Below, piece by piece: positions 42,573-55,486 of a DNA stretch of 64,000 bases. The notes beneath the pieces are model-generated. The model was given only the letters and a program-made list of their open reading frames with translations, did not search any database and was not told the DNA's origin. The number at the start of each line of letters is the position of its first letter. The first letter of the stretch is position 1. The position numbers were made by a program, and so were the translations under genes. The DNA is taken from NCBI GenBank assembly GCA_037043015.1, contig CM073322.1:5529601-5593600 (forward strand), in the 5' to 3' direction. Origin of the DNA: Bryum argenteum. Taxonomy: Eukaryota; Streptophyta; Bryopsida; Bryales; Bryaceae.

Positions 42573-43391
42573 AAAAAGAGTAACAAACAAATGAACAAAT
42601 TCAATCTATAAGTCTTCCTATATTCTATATTCATATAAGACTAACCTGCCTATTGGTGTTATGATTTCCAGGTAAAATTTTTCAAATGTTGGTAAAATGA
42701 ACACTCTATTCACGCCTACCTCAAATAAGGTTTGGATATTTCCCTCTTGTAGAAGACTAAAATGAAAATAAAAACTTCCACCTGCAAGCGCGTCGTTGGT
42801 TCAAAGTTGCTTCCACTCAAACACCCAGATATGTTTCTCTCAATTGATCAGTACATTTATCAATTGACTATGGTAGAGGAACCTAAAGTCGACCACTTAA
42901 GCGATTTTTCAGACATAATTGAGGCGGAATATTACGGGGTTATTTTTCTTGCATAGGGAAATAGGGTTCTCAACGTATGGTCATTTAAAACTAAATTTTT
43001 GGGCAATATTCAAATTACCTTGACCACTTGTTCATCTCAAAGCCGACCAATGGTTCTACTCAAAGTTGGCACACACTGCAGCAACTTGCACTTCTCCTGG
43101 ACCGGAAACCTGTGCCGTTTGAACTCAAATGTCCACAAAACTCACCCTGTTAAAAAGCTCACCCGGAGCTCACTGAGTGCGGACGCCGAATTGCGGAGCT
43201 CCTCGGTGGTTGGACGCTACAGACAAACCGTGGGGCTTGCTACTAATTCCGTGAATTGTGCTTTACAACCTAGGTCATGATCATTAGAACATCGTTGTTA
43301 GTATACTACACATATGGACTGATATACAAGAATTCTCAACACATTTAGAACATAAGCGAACCGTAATAGTTGCAAGGTTCAGACATTCTTT

Positions 43392-43394
<3 letters not shown>

Positions 43395-43435
<41 letters not shown>
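43395..43435. repeat. 41-base poly-T run
   Basis: An uninterrupted T run followed directly by AGGCAGTAATTTTAGA, the start of the neighbouring tandem array. It could be the poly-A end of a retroposed sequence on the minus strand, or simple slippage. Confidence 0.9.
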
Positions 43436-43437
<2 letters not shown>

Positions 43438-43439
43438 GC

Positions 43440-43760
43440 AGTAATTTTAGATACTTTTACTTTAGACTTTTACGGCAAGTAATTTTAAGTTCTTTCGGCA
43501 GTAATTCTAGATACTTTTACTTGAGGGTCCCTACTTTGCACTAGAGGATCCCAAGTTCGTACTTGCGGGTCCCAAGTTCGTACTTGTGGGTCCTAAGTTC
43601 GTACTTGCGGGTCCCAAGTAAACTTTTACGGCAAGTAATTTTAGGTTCCCTCGCAATAATTTTAGATACTTTTACTTGAGGGTCACTACTTTGCACTAGA
43701 GGATCCCAAGTGCGTACTTGCGGGTCCCAATTTCGTACTTGCGGGTCCCAAGTAGGCGAA
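43440..43760. repeat. Tandem array of a GGGTCCCAAGTTCGTACTTG unit
   Basis: A 21-bp unit (TACTTGCGGGTCCCAAGTTCG with variants) occurs in two clusters, about 43,525-43,620 and 43,675-43,755. The clusters are themselves part of a longer repeat that begins with ATTTTAGATACTTTTACTTG. A higher-order structure of roughly 170 bp results. Confidence 0.8.
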
Positions 43761-44835
43761 TCCCATGACCACTAACCTCGTCTTCCATGAATCTGGTTCT
43801 ACCTAGAAGAATGATTCTGACACTGGAAACTGAATAGCTCACTAAGTTACAAGGGACACTGTGATTGCAAAGTGTTGGGTATAGATTGAAGTCCGACCTT
43901 GTTTTATGATGCAATTCTCAATAAAAGCTAGGCGGCTGGTTGCTCTAGAAGAACCCAGAAGCCGCTAACTGAACTCTCTAAACTCGGAATACCACTTGGA
44001 TGGCTCTTTAAATTCGGCCAAGATTAGCACCCTTCTACAAACTGCATGGCCTCATTCACCAACCACGTCGACATATTTTTCTGACAGGCCACCACATGCC
44101 ATGCCGTTAATTCTGTGACCCTAAACCCAATCACCGAAAATAAGCTGACGACTACCACTCTGAGATTAGATCGTGTATGTGACTGGGCACAGGTCGTGCA
44201 GGTGGCGGCTACCTTCTAAGTCTAATGTATGGGTATGGGGACCCGGTCGACTTTAGGTTCCTCTACCATAATACATATATTGTTTGAAAAACACAATACA
44301 AAACAAGAAGAAGACACGGAGGAGACATGCTTCGGAGAAGCTCTAAGGAGGGCACCCAGAAATTGCTAAGTTATCAAACTTAGCTGCAAATTCCTCCATT
44401 CCAGCTCATTCGATTATCTCTAGGAGCTAAAACCCCCAGTTTTATGGTATTATATTTCCCCTCATGATTCACATGCCCAACAACAAGGGTATATATCATT
44501 GTTGATATTCAAAAATTCTTCTGTTGGTCCTGGACTTTGTCAGATGAGGGTTTGTACTTTTCTATTGCAGTGAAATTGATCATTCTTTTGATCGTTGAAA
44601 GCAAGAACTTGGTACTTCAGACACCCCAACAGGCTAGGAGACCTCACAACCCCAAGGAGGATTATCGGTATTACATGCGTCAATCTTCGTCGAAAAACCA
44701 TGAAATTGCTCTGTGCATATATATCTCAGAGTGGCAATCTTGCTGCACACAGGATATGTGCTGATCGTTATTATTAGCAGTCGGTACACCAGACGACTCG
44801 GCACCCAAAGAATCTTTCAGGCCGACGAATCGAAA

Positions 44836-44891
44836 AAGTCGGCAAGCAAGTCACCTGGCCGATAAGTCGGCAAGCAAGTCACCTGGCCGAA
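44836..44891. repeat. 28-bp tandem duplication in a gene-proximal region
   Basis: AAGTCGGCAAGCAAGTCACC plus TGGCCGA occurs at 44836 and 44864. It lies about 360-415 bp before the start codon of the LURP-one gene. Confidence 0.85.
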
Positions 44892-44934
44892 GTTGACATA
44901 GACATTCTCCGAAACTGCAACACATCTTCAGTCG

Positions 44935-44940
44935 TTGACT
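44935..44940 (+). promoter_or_regulatory. W-box-like TTGACT
   Basis: TTGACT matches the WRKY-binding W-box core (TTGACY) about 310 bp before the LURP-one start codon. LURP1 in Arabidopsis is known to be induced through W-box-type sites, so the position is suggestive. A six-base match is weak evidence on its own. Confidence 0.3.
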
Positions 44941-45250
44941 GTATTGAGTCCTACTAACTTCGATAACACGGCTACTCTCTTCCTTAAATGCGCTCTACCT
45001 ACCTGAAGGAATCATTTCATATTCAGACTGAGGGAGTTGTAGTGCAAACAAGCAGGTGAGCATCCACGATCGATCAAAGCCGTTCTGTGCATGCACTGAT
45101 TCTAGTTGCTAAGGACCTAACACCTCCTTTCATGTTTGTGTTCCATGATGGGCAGACTTCAGTGTGCGAACTAGCTCTTCAAAGCTACGAACTAGCCCTA
45201 GTGCATAGTTGGGTCGCAAGGTCTTGTCGGTGGAGTTTGATTCGAGAGCA

Positions 45251-46110
45251 ATGGGCTTCAAGGACGGCGATGGTGGTGCTCTGACGGAGCCGCTTCACTT
45301 ATATCGGGAACCGAGTTCGGTGGTAGGAGAGCAGTATTGCCAGAAGACAGTGCAGGAGTTCACTCTGGAGAATGCAATTATAACCAAAGACTGGTCCATC
45401 ACTAACGCCAATGGCCATGAGGTTTTCCGTGTTCGTGGCAAGGTGTTCGACTGCTTCAAGAAGAAACGGCAGTTGGTGGATCTGGACGGCAACCCCATCG
45501 TTCTCATGGAGTCCAAGGTAACGCTTGCAGAGATTGATTATTATCTTCGTGAAAACCATGGTTCATGCATGATTCTCTTTTTTGCAGTATGTGACACTTG
45601 ATTGTGTGTGCAGCCACTTTCCTTCACTGGTGTATGGAAAGCATTTGCACCCAACCATCAAGAACGTCAACGGCTTTGGACCATGAGGAAGTCATGTTGC
45701 AGTGTAGGACCAAAGATACAAATATTCCTTCCCTCCAACGAAGAGCAGAAGGTTCCTGACTACACCATCAAAGGCAATTGGCTCTGCAGGAAGAGCACCA
45801 TCTTCTTCAGAGATCAAATTGCAGCCGAGGTACGTACACACAAGAAAAACCGATACTATCGAAAAATCCCAAAATCGTTGACTGTAGAGTTCCTCACTTG
45901 CTTGATGGTTTTGGTGCATGGCAGGTGGTTCGAGATGCGTCGTTGCTGAATGTGTTGATATCGAAAAGTATCTTCCACGCGACAGTGCAGCCTGGTGTGG
46001 ACACAGCCTTCATCTTCTCCCTCATCGTCATCATGGACAAGCTCTACATCCACAACGCCAAACATGGTGGTGGCGGCGGTGGCGGTGATGGCGGCGGCGG
46101 CGGTGCTTAA
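45251..46110 (+). CDS. LURP-one-related (LOR) protein
   Basis: Three exons, 45251-45517, 45614-45829 and 45925-46110, all phase 0; 222 residues. The first exon holds FTLENAIITKDWSITNANGH, VFRVRGKVFDCFKKKR and LVDLDGNPIVLMESK. The second holds VWKAFAP, PKIQIFLPSN, YTIKGNWLCRKSTIFFRD. The third holds VQPGVDTAFIFSLIVIMDKL. Together these form the LOR fold (DUF567; a Tubby-C-like beta barrel round a central hydrophobic helix). In Arabidopsis LURP1 is needed for defence against an oomycete; most LOR proteins are uncharacterised and proposed to bind lipids or membranes. The protein ends in a Gly-rich tail (GGGGGGGDGGGGGA) not typical of the family core. Start: ATG at 45251; the frame is open further upstream only through a non-ATG codon. 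Confidence 0.9.
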
Positions 46111-47363
46111 ACTCACATGGACAGAACAATTTCTCATCATCTACCGACTGATCGAACAGTCCACCCCGATCGAAGCCGCTGCTAGCTTGATCATGATTCT
46201 TGAGAGTTTTAGCTTTCGTTCAATTCCTGCGTATGTAGTTGCACTGTTTTCAGAGGCTTTTGTTTTGATTGTGATAGAGTTGATACGTGAACCATCTTCA
46301 GGTTATGGGTGAAGACTTTTTCTCCCTGTGAAGTAATACACTTGTCTGTTTTGTTGTTGTGGAAGAAAAAGTCGTGTGAATTGATAACAACGCCTGATCG
46401 ATACTTACTTTTGATTGAGTCAGTGCATGACCTTGGATGCTTACAGTGTACGTGTTCATGATCAAAGCATTGGAGAATTGTTTACAGCGTTGGACACTTT
46501 TTATCCTTAAGTTTCTCACATTACAGCATACTTGGGGAACAAGGTGCAAAAGAGACTTTTTAATAAAGTTTCAACAAAGGATGGAATGAGAACTTATTAT
46601 GGTATTAAAAATCTAGAGTACCTCGACCAGCCTGAGAATTGCCAAAAACATATGTGAACTGCGAAAACTACTTTCTTTTGATGCAAGGTGAAAATTTTAA
46701 TGTATTTTAAGGTATATAACTGTAAGATCTAGTACCTACCTTGTATGTGTACACGTATATCAAATCTTGGGTTTAGAGTCCTTACCGATTGTGAATCTAT
46801 TGTAATGTTCAAAGTTGGAGTAAAAGTGTTTTTTTTTTTTTTTTTGGTAGAAAGGGTAACTAGCTTCTTAATGGCCAAAAAAATCATTTCTAATAGAAAT
46901 TTGATATGAGGCTCTTCACATTCCTAAGAACATGTCTATGTGGTTTGTACCCTTCTACAACCTATAAAATCTGAAGAAATGCTTGAATTTTCACATGGAG
47001 GTATGCCAAAACTCAAATGTTAAGGCCGGTCTTTGACAATAATAAATTTGCATGTGAAGAAAATCTGAACAATATGATCGTGCCTTCAAACCTTATCTAC
47101 ATGTCTACAAAACAAAACTTGAAAAAGTAAAATCTAAATTTTGGTGGATTTTGAAGTTTCTAAAATTTTCTTGATTGTGGGCAGATTTTGAGAATAAATG
47201 AGCACATACCACGAGTGTGAGCAAATGTCAAACAATATTTTCAAACTTTGATCAGGAATAAGATCATTCTCCTAAAGTACGAGGAATTTTGAATAATGAA
47301 ATAACTTCTTGGAGTGGTATGGAAAAACTCTACAACCTGCAAAAGCTTTCAACTACATGCGAG
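46111..47363. other. 3' flank and dispersed repeat
   Basis: About 46,111-46,600 is the probable 3' UTR and flank of the LURP-one gene. From 46,710 to 47,360 lies copy B of the dispersed repeat seen at 40.7-42.05 kb. A T-run of about 19 lies near 46,830. Confidence 0.5.
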
Positions 47364-47670
47364 TTAGGCCCACTTTATACACAGGCTCGGGCCGGCCGGA
47401 GAGCGGGCCGGATTCAACGGTTAGAGCACGGGCCCAAGTTGGGAAGTTCGGGTTGGGGTAAACCTTGTCCCAATTGCATCACTTGGGCCTGAACATTTTG
47501 GCGCCAAAACAGTGCCATGTAGGATGCCACATAGGATAAATTGAAGTTTCGGTCGGGCCCTAGTATAAAGTCTTTGGGCCCAATTTGAAAGAATCGAGCC
47601 ATCCTAGTGGTTGAAATTTGAAGAATTCGAGCCGGCCCTCAATCCGGCCACAAGTATAAAGTGGCCCTTA
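47364..47670. mobile_element. TA-flanked inverted-repeat element (mariner-like MITE)
   Basis: The left end reads TTAGGCCCACTTTATAC and the right end GTATAAAGTGGCCCTTA, a terminal inverted repeat of about 17 bp with TA at both outer edges. GGCC-rich subterminal segments also mirror each other (GGGCCGGCCGGAG and GAGCCGGCCC). There is no coding frame. It lies 160 bp upstream of the glyoxalase II start and may affect its promoter. Confidence 0.7.
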
Positions 47671-47830
47671 GTGTAGGGTAATCGCCCAGGACGAGGGTGA
47701 CATGAAAATAAGGGTGGAGGAGTTCTCATTCATTCTCAGTGGACTTTATTCATCATAAATGGATGAATTTCATCTGGGAATGGTCATCACCCTGTGGACA
47801 AGTGTGTGTGGAACTTCGACAACTCGAACG

Positions 47831-50800
47831 ATGGCGATGGCGATGGCGGGTGTCTCCTCTGCCGTGGTTCTTCGTCACCGCTGCCCTCAAGCTCTCATTG
47901 TAAGTGCCCAAGCCTTGAATGCAAGCCTTCAATTCGCAGATTCCATTCCGGATTCGTCGCTGCAATTCAAAGCTCGTGGGATGAAGATAACGAATCGCAA
48001 ATTCGTGGGGATGGAATCGCATTACATGCGTTTTTGAACCGAACTGTTGTCAGTAATTGACTCGCGCGGGATCATGAGGTCTCCTTTCCTTTCTCTGTTT
48101 TTCGGTGGCGCTTTTTCTGCTCTCGTCTGCACTGGTGTTGTCTGGGTAAGTGTGGTATGCGATCAATTTTTGTAGCTTTTCTTACACTTAGGGTTGGGCA
48201 GCTCGAATATGTACATTCTACATTGCTTCGCTTTGGAATCAATGAAATCATTCAGGTTTTCGAACAATTGAAGGCCATTTTCGCACCAATTTGTATTAAG
48301 AAATTTGATTTCATTGGCTCAATTTGTGTTTCCTGTAGCTGTGTGATAATTGATCTTCCTCACTATAAGGTGTAGATTTTCTTTTAAGAGGCTGTAATCA
48401 TGAACTGCATGCTTCCATCTCATTACTCTGTTTAGCTGCTGCGTGTACTCTAATATATGTTACTGTCTTTTGGTGCGAATCGTTTCGTATCTTTCTTCCT
48501 CGAGAAACGTCTTGCTGAGGGATCTGGTCTTGCTCTATACTCTTAACATTTCGTCGGAACCTTTCTGCATGCAGAATGTTGAATTGTAGGTGGTGAAATC
48601 GTGTTCATGTGATACAGAATTTACGATCAATTCTCATCTTTCGTGAAGAGTGTGAAATATTGAGTTGGACTGTGCAGAATGGTAGCTGGCGAAGGGGCAG
48701 TTATGGTGCATGGACAGGCAGCCAGTTGTGGGGCGGCAACAAGAGACGGTCCAGTAGTGCTACTTGCACGCAAGCTGCGCTTCAGATCGACCTTGTACTT
48801 ATCCTCTCTTTATGTTGATCGCCCTTGTAACAGAATTGGCCATCTGATATATTTCACATCCAATATAGCTCGAATTTAACATAACGTTCGGGAGCTGTAG
48901 TTGGATATGCTCATGCTGAGATTGTCTCTCCTGTGCATTGGCAGGTTCCGTGTTTAGTAGACAACTATGCTTACCTACTACATGACACGGCTTCAGGGAT
49001 CACCGGAATTGTGGACCCTTCAGCTTCGGGGCCTGTTATTAAGGCTCTCAGAGAGAAGGGTCTGTCGCTGGATTACATCTTAAACACTCATCATCACTGG
49101 GACCACACTGGCGGAAATGCAGATTTGAAGAAAGAGTACAATGCAAAGGTGCTGACCTCTACATGTTGCATTCTCTAGTGAGGATTCATCTTCTTTTGTT
49201 GTACAGGGCAGTTTACGGGAAAAAAATCCTCAAAGGTTTGTTGTTTACTATGTGGCGCTCAGTTTCTGCTGCAACCACAAGATTGTGCACATAAAGAATC
49301 TGGCTTTCTTTCCAAGTCCTTATGTGAACATTTAACACATTGCAGTTATCTATAAATGGTTCAGTGTGTTTCAGCTTCTATGCCTGTTGATACTTTGACA
49401 GACTTTTAATTGCTGTTGTGAAGTATAGTGGAAGCTGGAATCTGGACTTACCAGGTAAAGATAGCTGTGGACCAGGTAGTAGGGCCAAGAGCGGACCAAG
49501 AACGTATACCAGGCATCGACATTGCATTGAGAGATGGCGAGACATGGATGTTTGGTGAGCAGCTCATGCGAGTCCTTGACACTCCTGGTCATACTCGAGG
49601 TAATTGAATCTTCATTTTCATTTCTGATTATTGCGGACTTGATGATAAGACCTCTAAGTGCTCCAGCTAATGTGTAGGATTCAAATAGTAATTCTTAAGA
49701 AAATGTGGGTAGGTGATTTCCTCTTCCAGTTGTAACCTAGTCTATGATTAACTTGCTGAGCAGGACATGTCAGCTTCTACTTCGAAAAAAACAAGTCCGT
49801 GTTCACAGGAGATACTCTTTTTTCAATTGGTTGTGGCCGCCTGTTTGAAGGTTCTCCTGAGCAGGTAATCATCGTTACTTGGATTGTAATGCCCGTTTGA
49901 AGACTGTTATAATTGGGAATAGCAGATCTGAATTGTAAAAAATTTTGGTCGACTGATAGAGGTTTGTTTGAAGAAGATCTGTATTTGTGATTGCCTGCAG
50001 ATGTGGCTTTCATTGTCGAAATTGGCAGCGCTGCCAGATGATACACGAGTGTATTGTGGCCATGAGTATACAATGGTGAGTGCCTTGTAAAAGGGTTTAG
50101 GGTTTATAGCTGTGTGGTTTCATTCTCTACGAAATAGATATGCCGAGCCGAGTGGAAACATACGAGAACTTTGGAGTTTCTAGAATATCATACCAGATTG
50201 AATTTATAAGAATCAAATATCAAAGTACCAAGGAAAGGAATCCATATTTTTCTTGTGCACAATCACGAGCTTCTATCAGGTTTGCAAGGGCGGGTAAGGT
50301 CCTTGGTCGTCATTTTTGCTTTTAGACTCAACTTGTAATGATTGCATGCTCGAACAACATAAATTGCTTCACAAGTAGGCCAATGAAACATAGTGCTCTT
50401 CATCCTTTTTGGAAACTTGCAAGTTTTTAGAATGGTGTGATTGAAACTCTCTCCGAACGATTTTTATATGCCCTGATTTTAAGAGAGAGTATTGTCTTCA
50501 TTTCGAAGTCTCACTTAATTCCGTTCTGGACGCAGTCAAACGCAAAATTCGCTCTAACAGTGGAGCCTCAGAATAGCGCTTTGCAGTCACGAGCTCAGCA
50601 AGTGAAGGAACTTCGGGGGAAGGGTCTGCCAACAGTAAGTCAGAATCCAGATGCACTGCAATATTCGTCTCAATTGCCCAAATCCTTCTTGGAAACTCTG
50701 CACATCTTTCGCTTCTAATTGCGCAGTCATGCTAATCATCAACCTACTTCAGCAAGGAGTGCAGATTGAAGATTCTAACAATATCCTATGATACCAAGTT

Positions 50801-51182
50801 TTATTCACACTACAAATTTCAGCAATGTCATTACTGACTTTTGTTAAACTGTTGTACTGAGTTTTCTTTGTTTTGAGTTGCTTCACCTACATTTAAAGAG
50901 TTAAATCCTTCCTAAGTAGTTGATATGGGTAACTTTTAATAGCAGGGTAGTGGAGTTCAAAGACAAGATAAGCTCATTGAACGAAACCTCATGCTGCTTA
51001 TCATCTAACTGTTTCTTGGTTGGTTGATTGGTTAGATTCCCACCACATTGCGGGAGGAGAAGGAGTTCAATCCTTTCTTGAGACCATTCAGTGCTGAATT
51101 AAGAAAGTCTCTGAAGGTAGCGGCAAACGCAAGTGACATTGATGCCTTTGCTGCAGTGCGTGCAGCCAAGGACCGAGCCTAA
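47831..51182 (+). CDS. GLX2: Hydroxyacylglutathione hydrolase (glyoxalase II), organelle-type
   Basis: Eight exons: 47831-47899, 48678-48794, 48945-49148, 49455-49599, 49764-49864, 50001-50075, 50536-50634 and 51036-51182; 318 residues with consistent phases. It hydrolyses S-lactoylglutathione to lactate and glutathione, the second step of methylglyoxal detoxification. Residues 1-55 are Arg/Ser/Ala-rich, like an organelle transit peptide. The core has DNYAYLLHD, the binuclear-metal motif THHHWDH (110-116), [27 protein letters not shown] and YCGHEYT, all intact. The C-terminal helical part has SNAKFAL and KEFNPFLRP for glutathione binding. The length fits plant organellar forms. In-frame ATGs at 47759 and 47783 could lengthen the transit region. 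Exon 2, encoding the end of the transit region and LQIDL, is 0.78 kb from exon 1 and is the least certain junction. Confidence 0.92.
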
Positions 51183-53634
51183 GTTACCTGCATTCTGTAC
51201 ATATCATTTCCTTTCGATTTAGTACCAATCTTCACTATTTTGAAGTGATATCAACTCATTTGCACATCTTTGAACCTTGTGGATTTGTACCTCATTTTGC
51301 TTGTAAGTGCAGTGCTCTTGTAAGAATTTCGGAATTTTGTTGATCATTCTAGGAAAATATTTGGCAATCAAACTAACACTTCCATCGTTTCAGCAAGGAC
51401 TACATGTTATTGAATGCGTCGAAAGTTGAAATTGACATTTTGGATGCCAAGCTGAAACTCTAACTAGCTATAACTTCTTCATTGAAAGTACGTTCCACAA
51501 AATCTGTTGGGTTGAATCTCAAATCAAGTTAAATTTTTGTTATGAAATTTACAGATTTGTCCAAAATAGTATGGATTTATGGTATGCATTTTTGTGAAGG
51601 TAACTTTTGTTGAACAGCTTCAGTACATGGGACATGTTTTACCATTCTAAACCAACTTTTTGAATCTGAAATAGTTTTTCATCATTTGTTTGCATATGTA
51701 TTATCTCAACCTCGTACTTCCTAGTCTGTTTTAATGTAGAAAAGTGTCATGAATGGAAATGAATGTTAGTTTTATAGATCTCAACCATACAATCTTGTAA
51801 TAGACTTATTGTAAGTCATGGAGGTCAAATTTTGAAGCCTCATACCTTGCACAATCATAATGTGATAGTATTATAAAATGAATAGAAGGTTTCATCATCT
51901 TTGCTACTAACAAACCTACTCTAATCAAAAAACCTCCAATTAGAATGCTTTCCACCTTCATTTCGTAAACACTTTTTGTCCTCAAAAAAACCATCATACA
52001 ATTTCTTGGCTTCAGTAATAGCATTACAATAGTGATAACAACCCCAACTTACGAAGAAAAGAATTCAAACTAGACCCCTTGCACTAAATCAATTCCATGT
52101 CATTATCATATATTATATTGAACTACAATTTCTATCACAAATTTAAATTCAATTTGGAATCCAACTTAATAAATAAAGTCAAAGTCAACAATAAATAAAG
52201 AAGAGGTAGTTCCTCAAGAACCATGTGTTCTATTATTTCATTTGAAAACCATCATAACAAATCTAACACCGAAATTATTCAAATCATAAAATGTTTTCAA
52301 CTACAACCAAACCCGCCAATGGCCATGAGCCTCAACCGCCATATTGAAACGCGTATACAGTAGAATAGTCTAAAATGTAGCAGGTCCCGCAATGGAGCTA
52401 TAGTATTCTTTACTCATAGGTACATAATAGCTTCTACTAACATACGATAGTACCATGTATTCATTGCAAACATCATAAGGAATCACTTTAGGGCACCATT
52501 TTGGGAACACCTATATTGTAAACTTCAAAAATTCATAACTCGTTGTAAAAGAGTCTAAAAATGATGATTCTACTTACTTTAGCTTTCTACTTATTTTCCC
52601 CATGCACGGAAATTGTTTAGAGCATCCACACTGGCAGTCCTCAAGCTTGTAAATCACGAAATAGTTAGGGGCCGGAGGCTGAGCATTGCCGCACCAACGC
52701 TCCAATCCGCTTATTAAAGCTTGTAGGCTCCTGTCAATATGACCTTGGCTCTGGCACGTGCTGAGTCGTGCGAGGGCCGTCTAGTTTTTTTGTCAGGTGA
52801 TTAATGCTTATTAGTGGGCAGGTTCGGTCGATAATCTGTTGCGGGACTCCGCTCCTAATCCGATGTTGTATTCACTTTCTCTGGCTCCACTTTATGAACC
52901 CAAACAAGACGAGGGAGATGAAGGAACACGTAATTCATTATAATGGAAATATTCAAATTATTATCAAAGAACATATTTCGTTAAAGTGGAAATAGTTCTA
53001 TTATTATCAACCTAAATCCGGCAAAGAGGATTTCATCTAGAGCTAAAGTGCAAACCAAGAAAGTCAAAACTCTGAAATATAAGAAAAACATCCTATTAAA
53101 ACAATAAACTCAACTATATTGAGAACACATATTTGGAACGGTCAAAACACATTCAATATCCAATCTAAAAGGAACATCACATTAAAAAGGTAACCACATT
53201 AAAGTGAGAATCAATCACAATGTCAAATACTAAATATAGTTTGAAACATAAGATTTTATTTAAAGTAACAGTTACAATAGGGTGTCGCATAAAAAAAATT
53301 ACATCAAACTACAAATTAATTGTGCCTATAACGAGTGAAACTCTAAACAACTTCAATATAAATTAAGCTCGAAACGAGCTAAAATCCAATGCCAGAAAAG
53401 ATCTGGAAGAGCCCTTCTCCTCTTCGTCTTCAGTAACAGCTAAAGCCGCGATTAACTATTTAGCTCAACCTGAGCTAAATAGCAATGTCTTGAATGATCT
53501 CAAATTTTATTCCTCCTCCGCCTCAAAACGCATAATACTTTGTTTGTTGATAGTAACCTGTTGCTCATATATTGAGATTGTTAGACGTTGAGAGCCACCT
53601 TTAGCACTAGATTTCCATGATGTAAAAATAGCAC
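51183..53634. other. AT-rich intergenic DNA with dispersed repeats
   Basis: To about 51.35 kb this is probably the 3' UTR of the glyoxalase gene. 51.77-51.97 kb resembles 27.69-27.92 kb. Near 52.62 kb the phrase GCATCCACACTGGCAG looks like a MITE start without a confirmed partner. No gene was recognised. Confidence 0.45.
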
Positions 53635-54712
53635 CTACACAAAGCCAAATCGGGTCCTGGCTCTCATGAAAAACCCATTTAAAATTCTTCTGCGTATTCC
53701 AACCGACATAGGTATCTTGAACAACAGCGCGTTTGCTAAAGGTTTAAAAAATTGGATTTGAATACATCCCAGATTGTTGCGATCAACATCAAAATCGGTC
53801 AAAGCCCTCGCAATCCAAAAAGGTCGAGTATCACCATCTGTAGGACGTAAAGCCAAAAAGTATCCAGCAAAAACATCTTGACCAACGCGAAATGACTCTC
53901 TTGGTTTATCACACAAGCGGCCAATAAAATGGGGATCTTGCCCATATTTCTCGCGTAATTTGCCCGTGTTAAGAAATTCTCGAGTCTAAGGCACTGGAGT
54001 CAAAGGCCAATAACCATTCTTCAAAGAAGAAAAAACTTCCATGGGCGCCACCAATGAAACATTCACTGCCCCCTAATAGCGTAAAATAGAATCGTGACAT
54101 CGTCGATGTTTTCCAGGCAAGTCTTGGGCACATGAAGTTTCCCACAACTTAATGAAACCTCATATGCCTTTTACAATTTCATTCAGATTCTTCATAAGAA
54201 TAGACGCTAAAGGCTTCATTTCTTCCGTGGGCATTATAGGCATAATTACCAGTATTTGCATTTTCCTTCCACAATTTTATTCCTTCACTAGTCGATGGAA
54301 GTCACTCATTGTCAGAACATAAAATCTTGTACTTCATCATAGGCCAACCATTATCATGTTTCAAAATCTTAAATTATTACCCTTTCGAATGACCAAAAGG
54401 AGCGTCAATATCTTCATGAGTATGTCCAACAAAAAGAAAATTGACATAAATTTCACGGAACACGCCTATGTGTACCAGAAGGGACCAGAAGCAAAACATA
54501 AACCGATTGTTGTTATCGGACGTAGCGTTGTCAAGTTGAACATGTAAAACCGGAGGTAAGGATTCCGAAGCCCCTGTTGACTCAGTCTCAGGTAGAAGAG
54601 AATTCAAACAAGCATCTTTTCCGTTAAGCAATGCCTCAAACAATGGATGCGTTCCAGATCCAACAAACAATGATCTGGAATGCGATATCGGAACTTGTTC
54701 TAGATCTCGCAA
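53635..54712 (-). pseudogene. DUF7869-type putative transposase remnant
   Basis: The minus-strand frame 54712-54377 contains LPPVLHVQLDNATSDNNNRF, FCFWSLLVHIGVFREIYVNF and VGHTHEDIDAPFGH: the LDN...HTHEDID pattern of DUF7869 proteins, thought to be transposase-like because of their spaced acidic residues (established resemblance, not proven chemistry). The frame 53916-53635 has FWIARALTDF and CIQIQFFKP, a segment that follows the same core in intact relatives. The link between them is broken. On the upstream side the frame continues, with one stop, to 54,845, where the LTR of the gypsy element begins. Confidence 0.7.
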
Positions 54713-55486
54713 AAGCTTCAGAATAGAACCAACAGTGTGATTGCAATCACTCGGATAAATGTTAAATCCGTAATGAGCATACCAAACATCGCAATGTCTT
54801 TAAGCAATCACCCAGGTCATAGCAATGGGAAGTTTCATCAACATGTGAGCCATACAAATGGCTCACGTATTAGTTATTGAATATCTAGATACAAAATACA
54901 TTTGATTATAGTAGTTTGTGTGGTTCCTATAGGCTAAATGCATTAAATTTGAATTTATAGAAATAGGCTCGGAAGTTATTAGAATAATTAAGAAAAGCAT
55001 TGAGTATGGCAATTTAGTGACAATTACATGATTTTATGTTAGGGAGGATAACTAAATTGTTAGAATTGAAGAATATTTGATGTGAGGTAGTATTAGAGTT
55101 AGAGGTAGATAGGCAATTTAGAAAGTAGAAAGGTAAGAAGGAAGGTGAGGGAGTAGGATTTCTCCCTCATGCTTCCCCTCTCCCCTTTATCTTTTCTTTC
55201 TTTCTCATTTCTTTTTACTTGTCTCTCTCTTTTTGCTAGGGTTTGCTAGTTTTGTCTCTCTTGTTTTTTGGTGTATGTGTGTGGTTTTTGAGATGCTTCT
55301 AGGTTGTGGCTATGGAGAATGGAGTTAGTGATCTAAGATGGAGAAAACACACAAGTAGAATGTGTGGAGTAGTTGGATGTGGGTGTGAGTGTGGGTAGGT
55401 TAGGGTAGAAGATAGGAGAGTGGATTTCCCGACCAAGATCTGGATCTGCCAACTTTGGGAAGGTGTAGCGTTTGGCTGGAGACGAG

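Larger units (their letters stand above)
42573..45250. other. Repeat-rich region upstream of the LURP-one gene
   Basis: Contains a 41-T run, a GGGTCCCAAGTTCGTACTTG array and a 28-bp duplication listed separately. A 93-codon frame at 42999-43280 is not recognised. The last 400 bp probably hold the promoter of the gene at 45,251. Confidence 0.4.
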
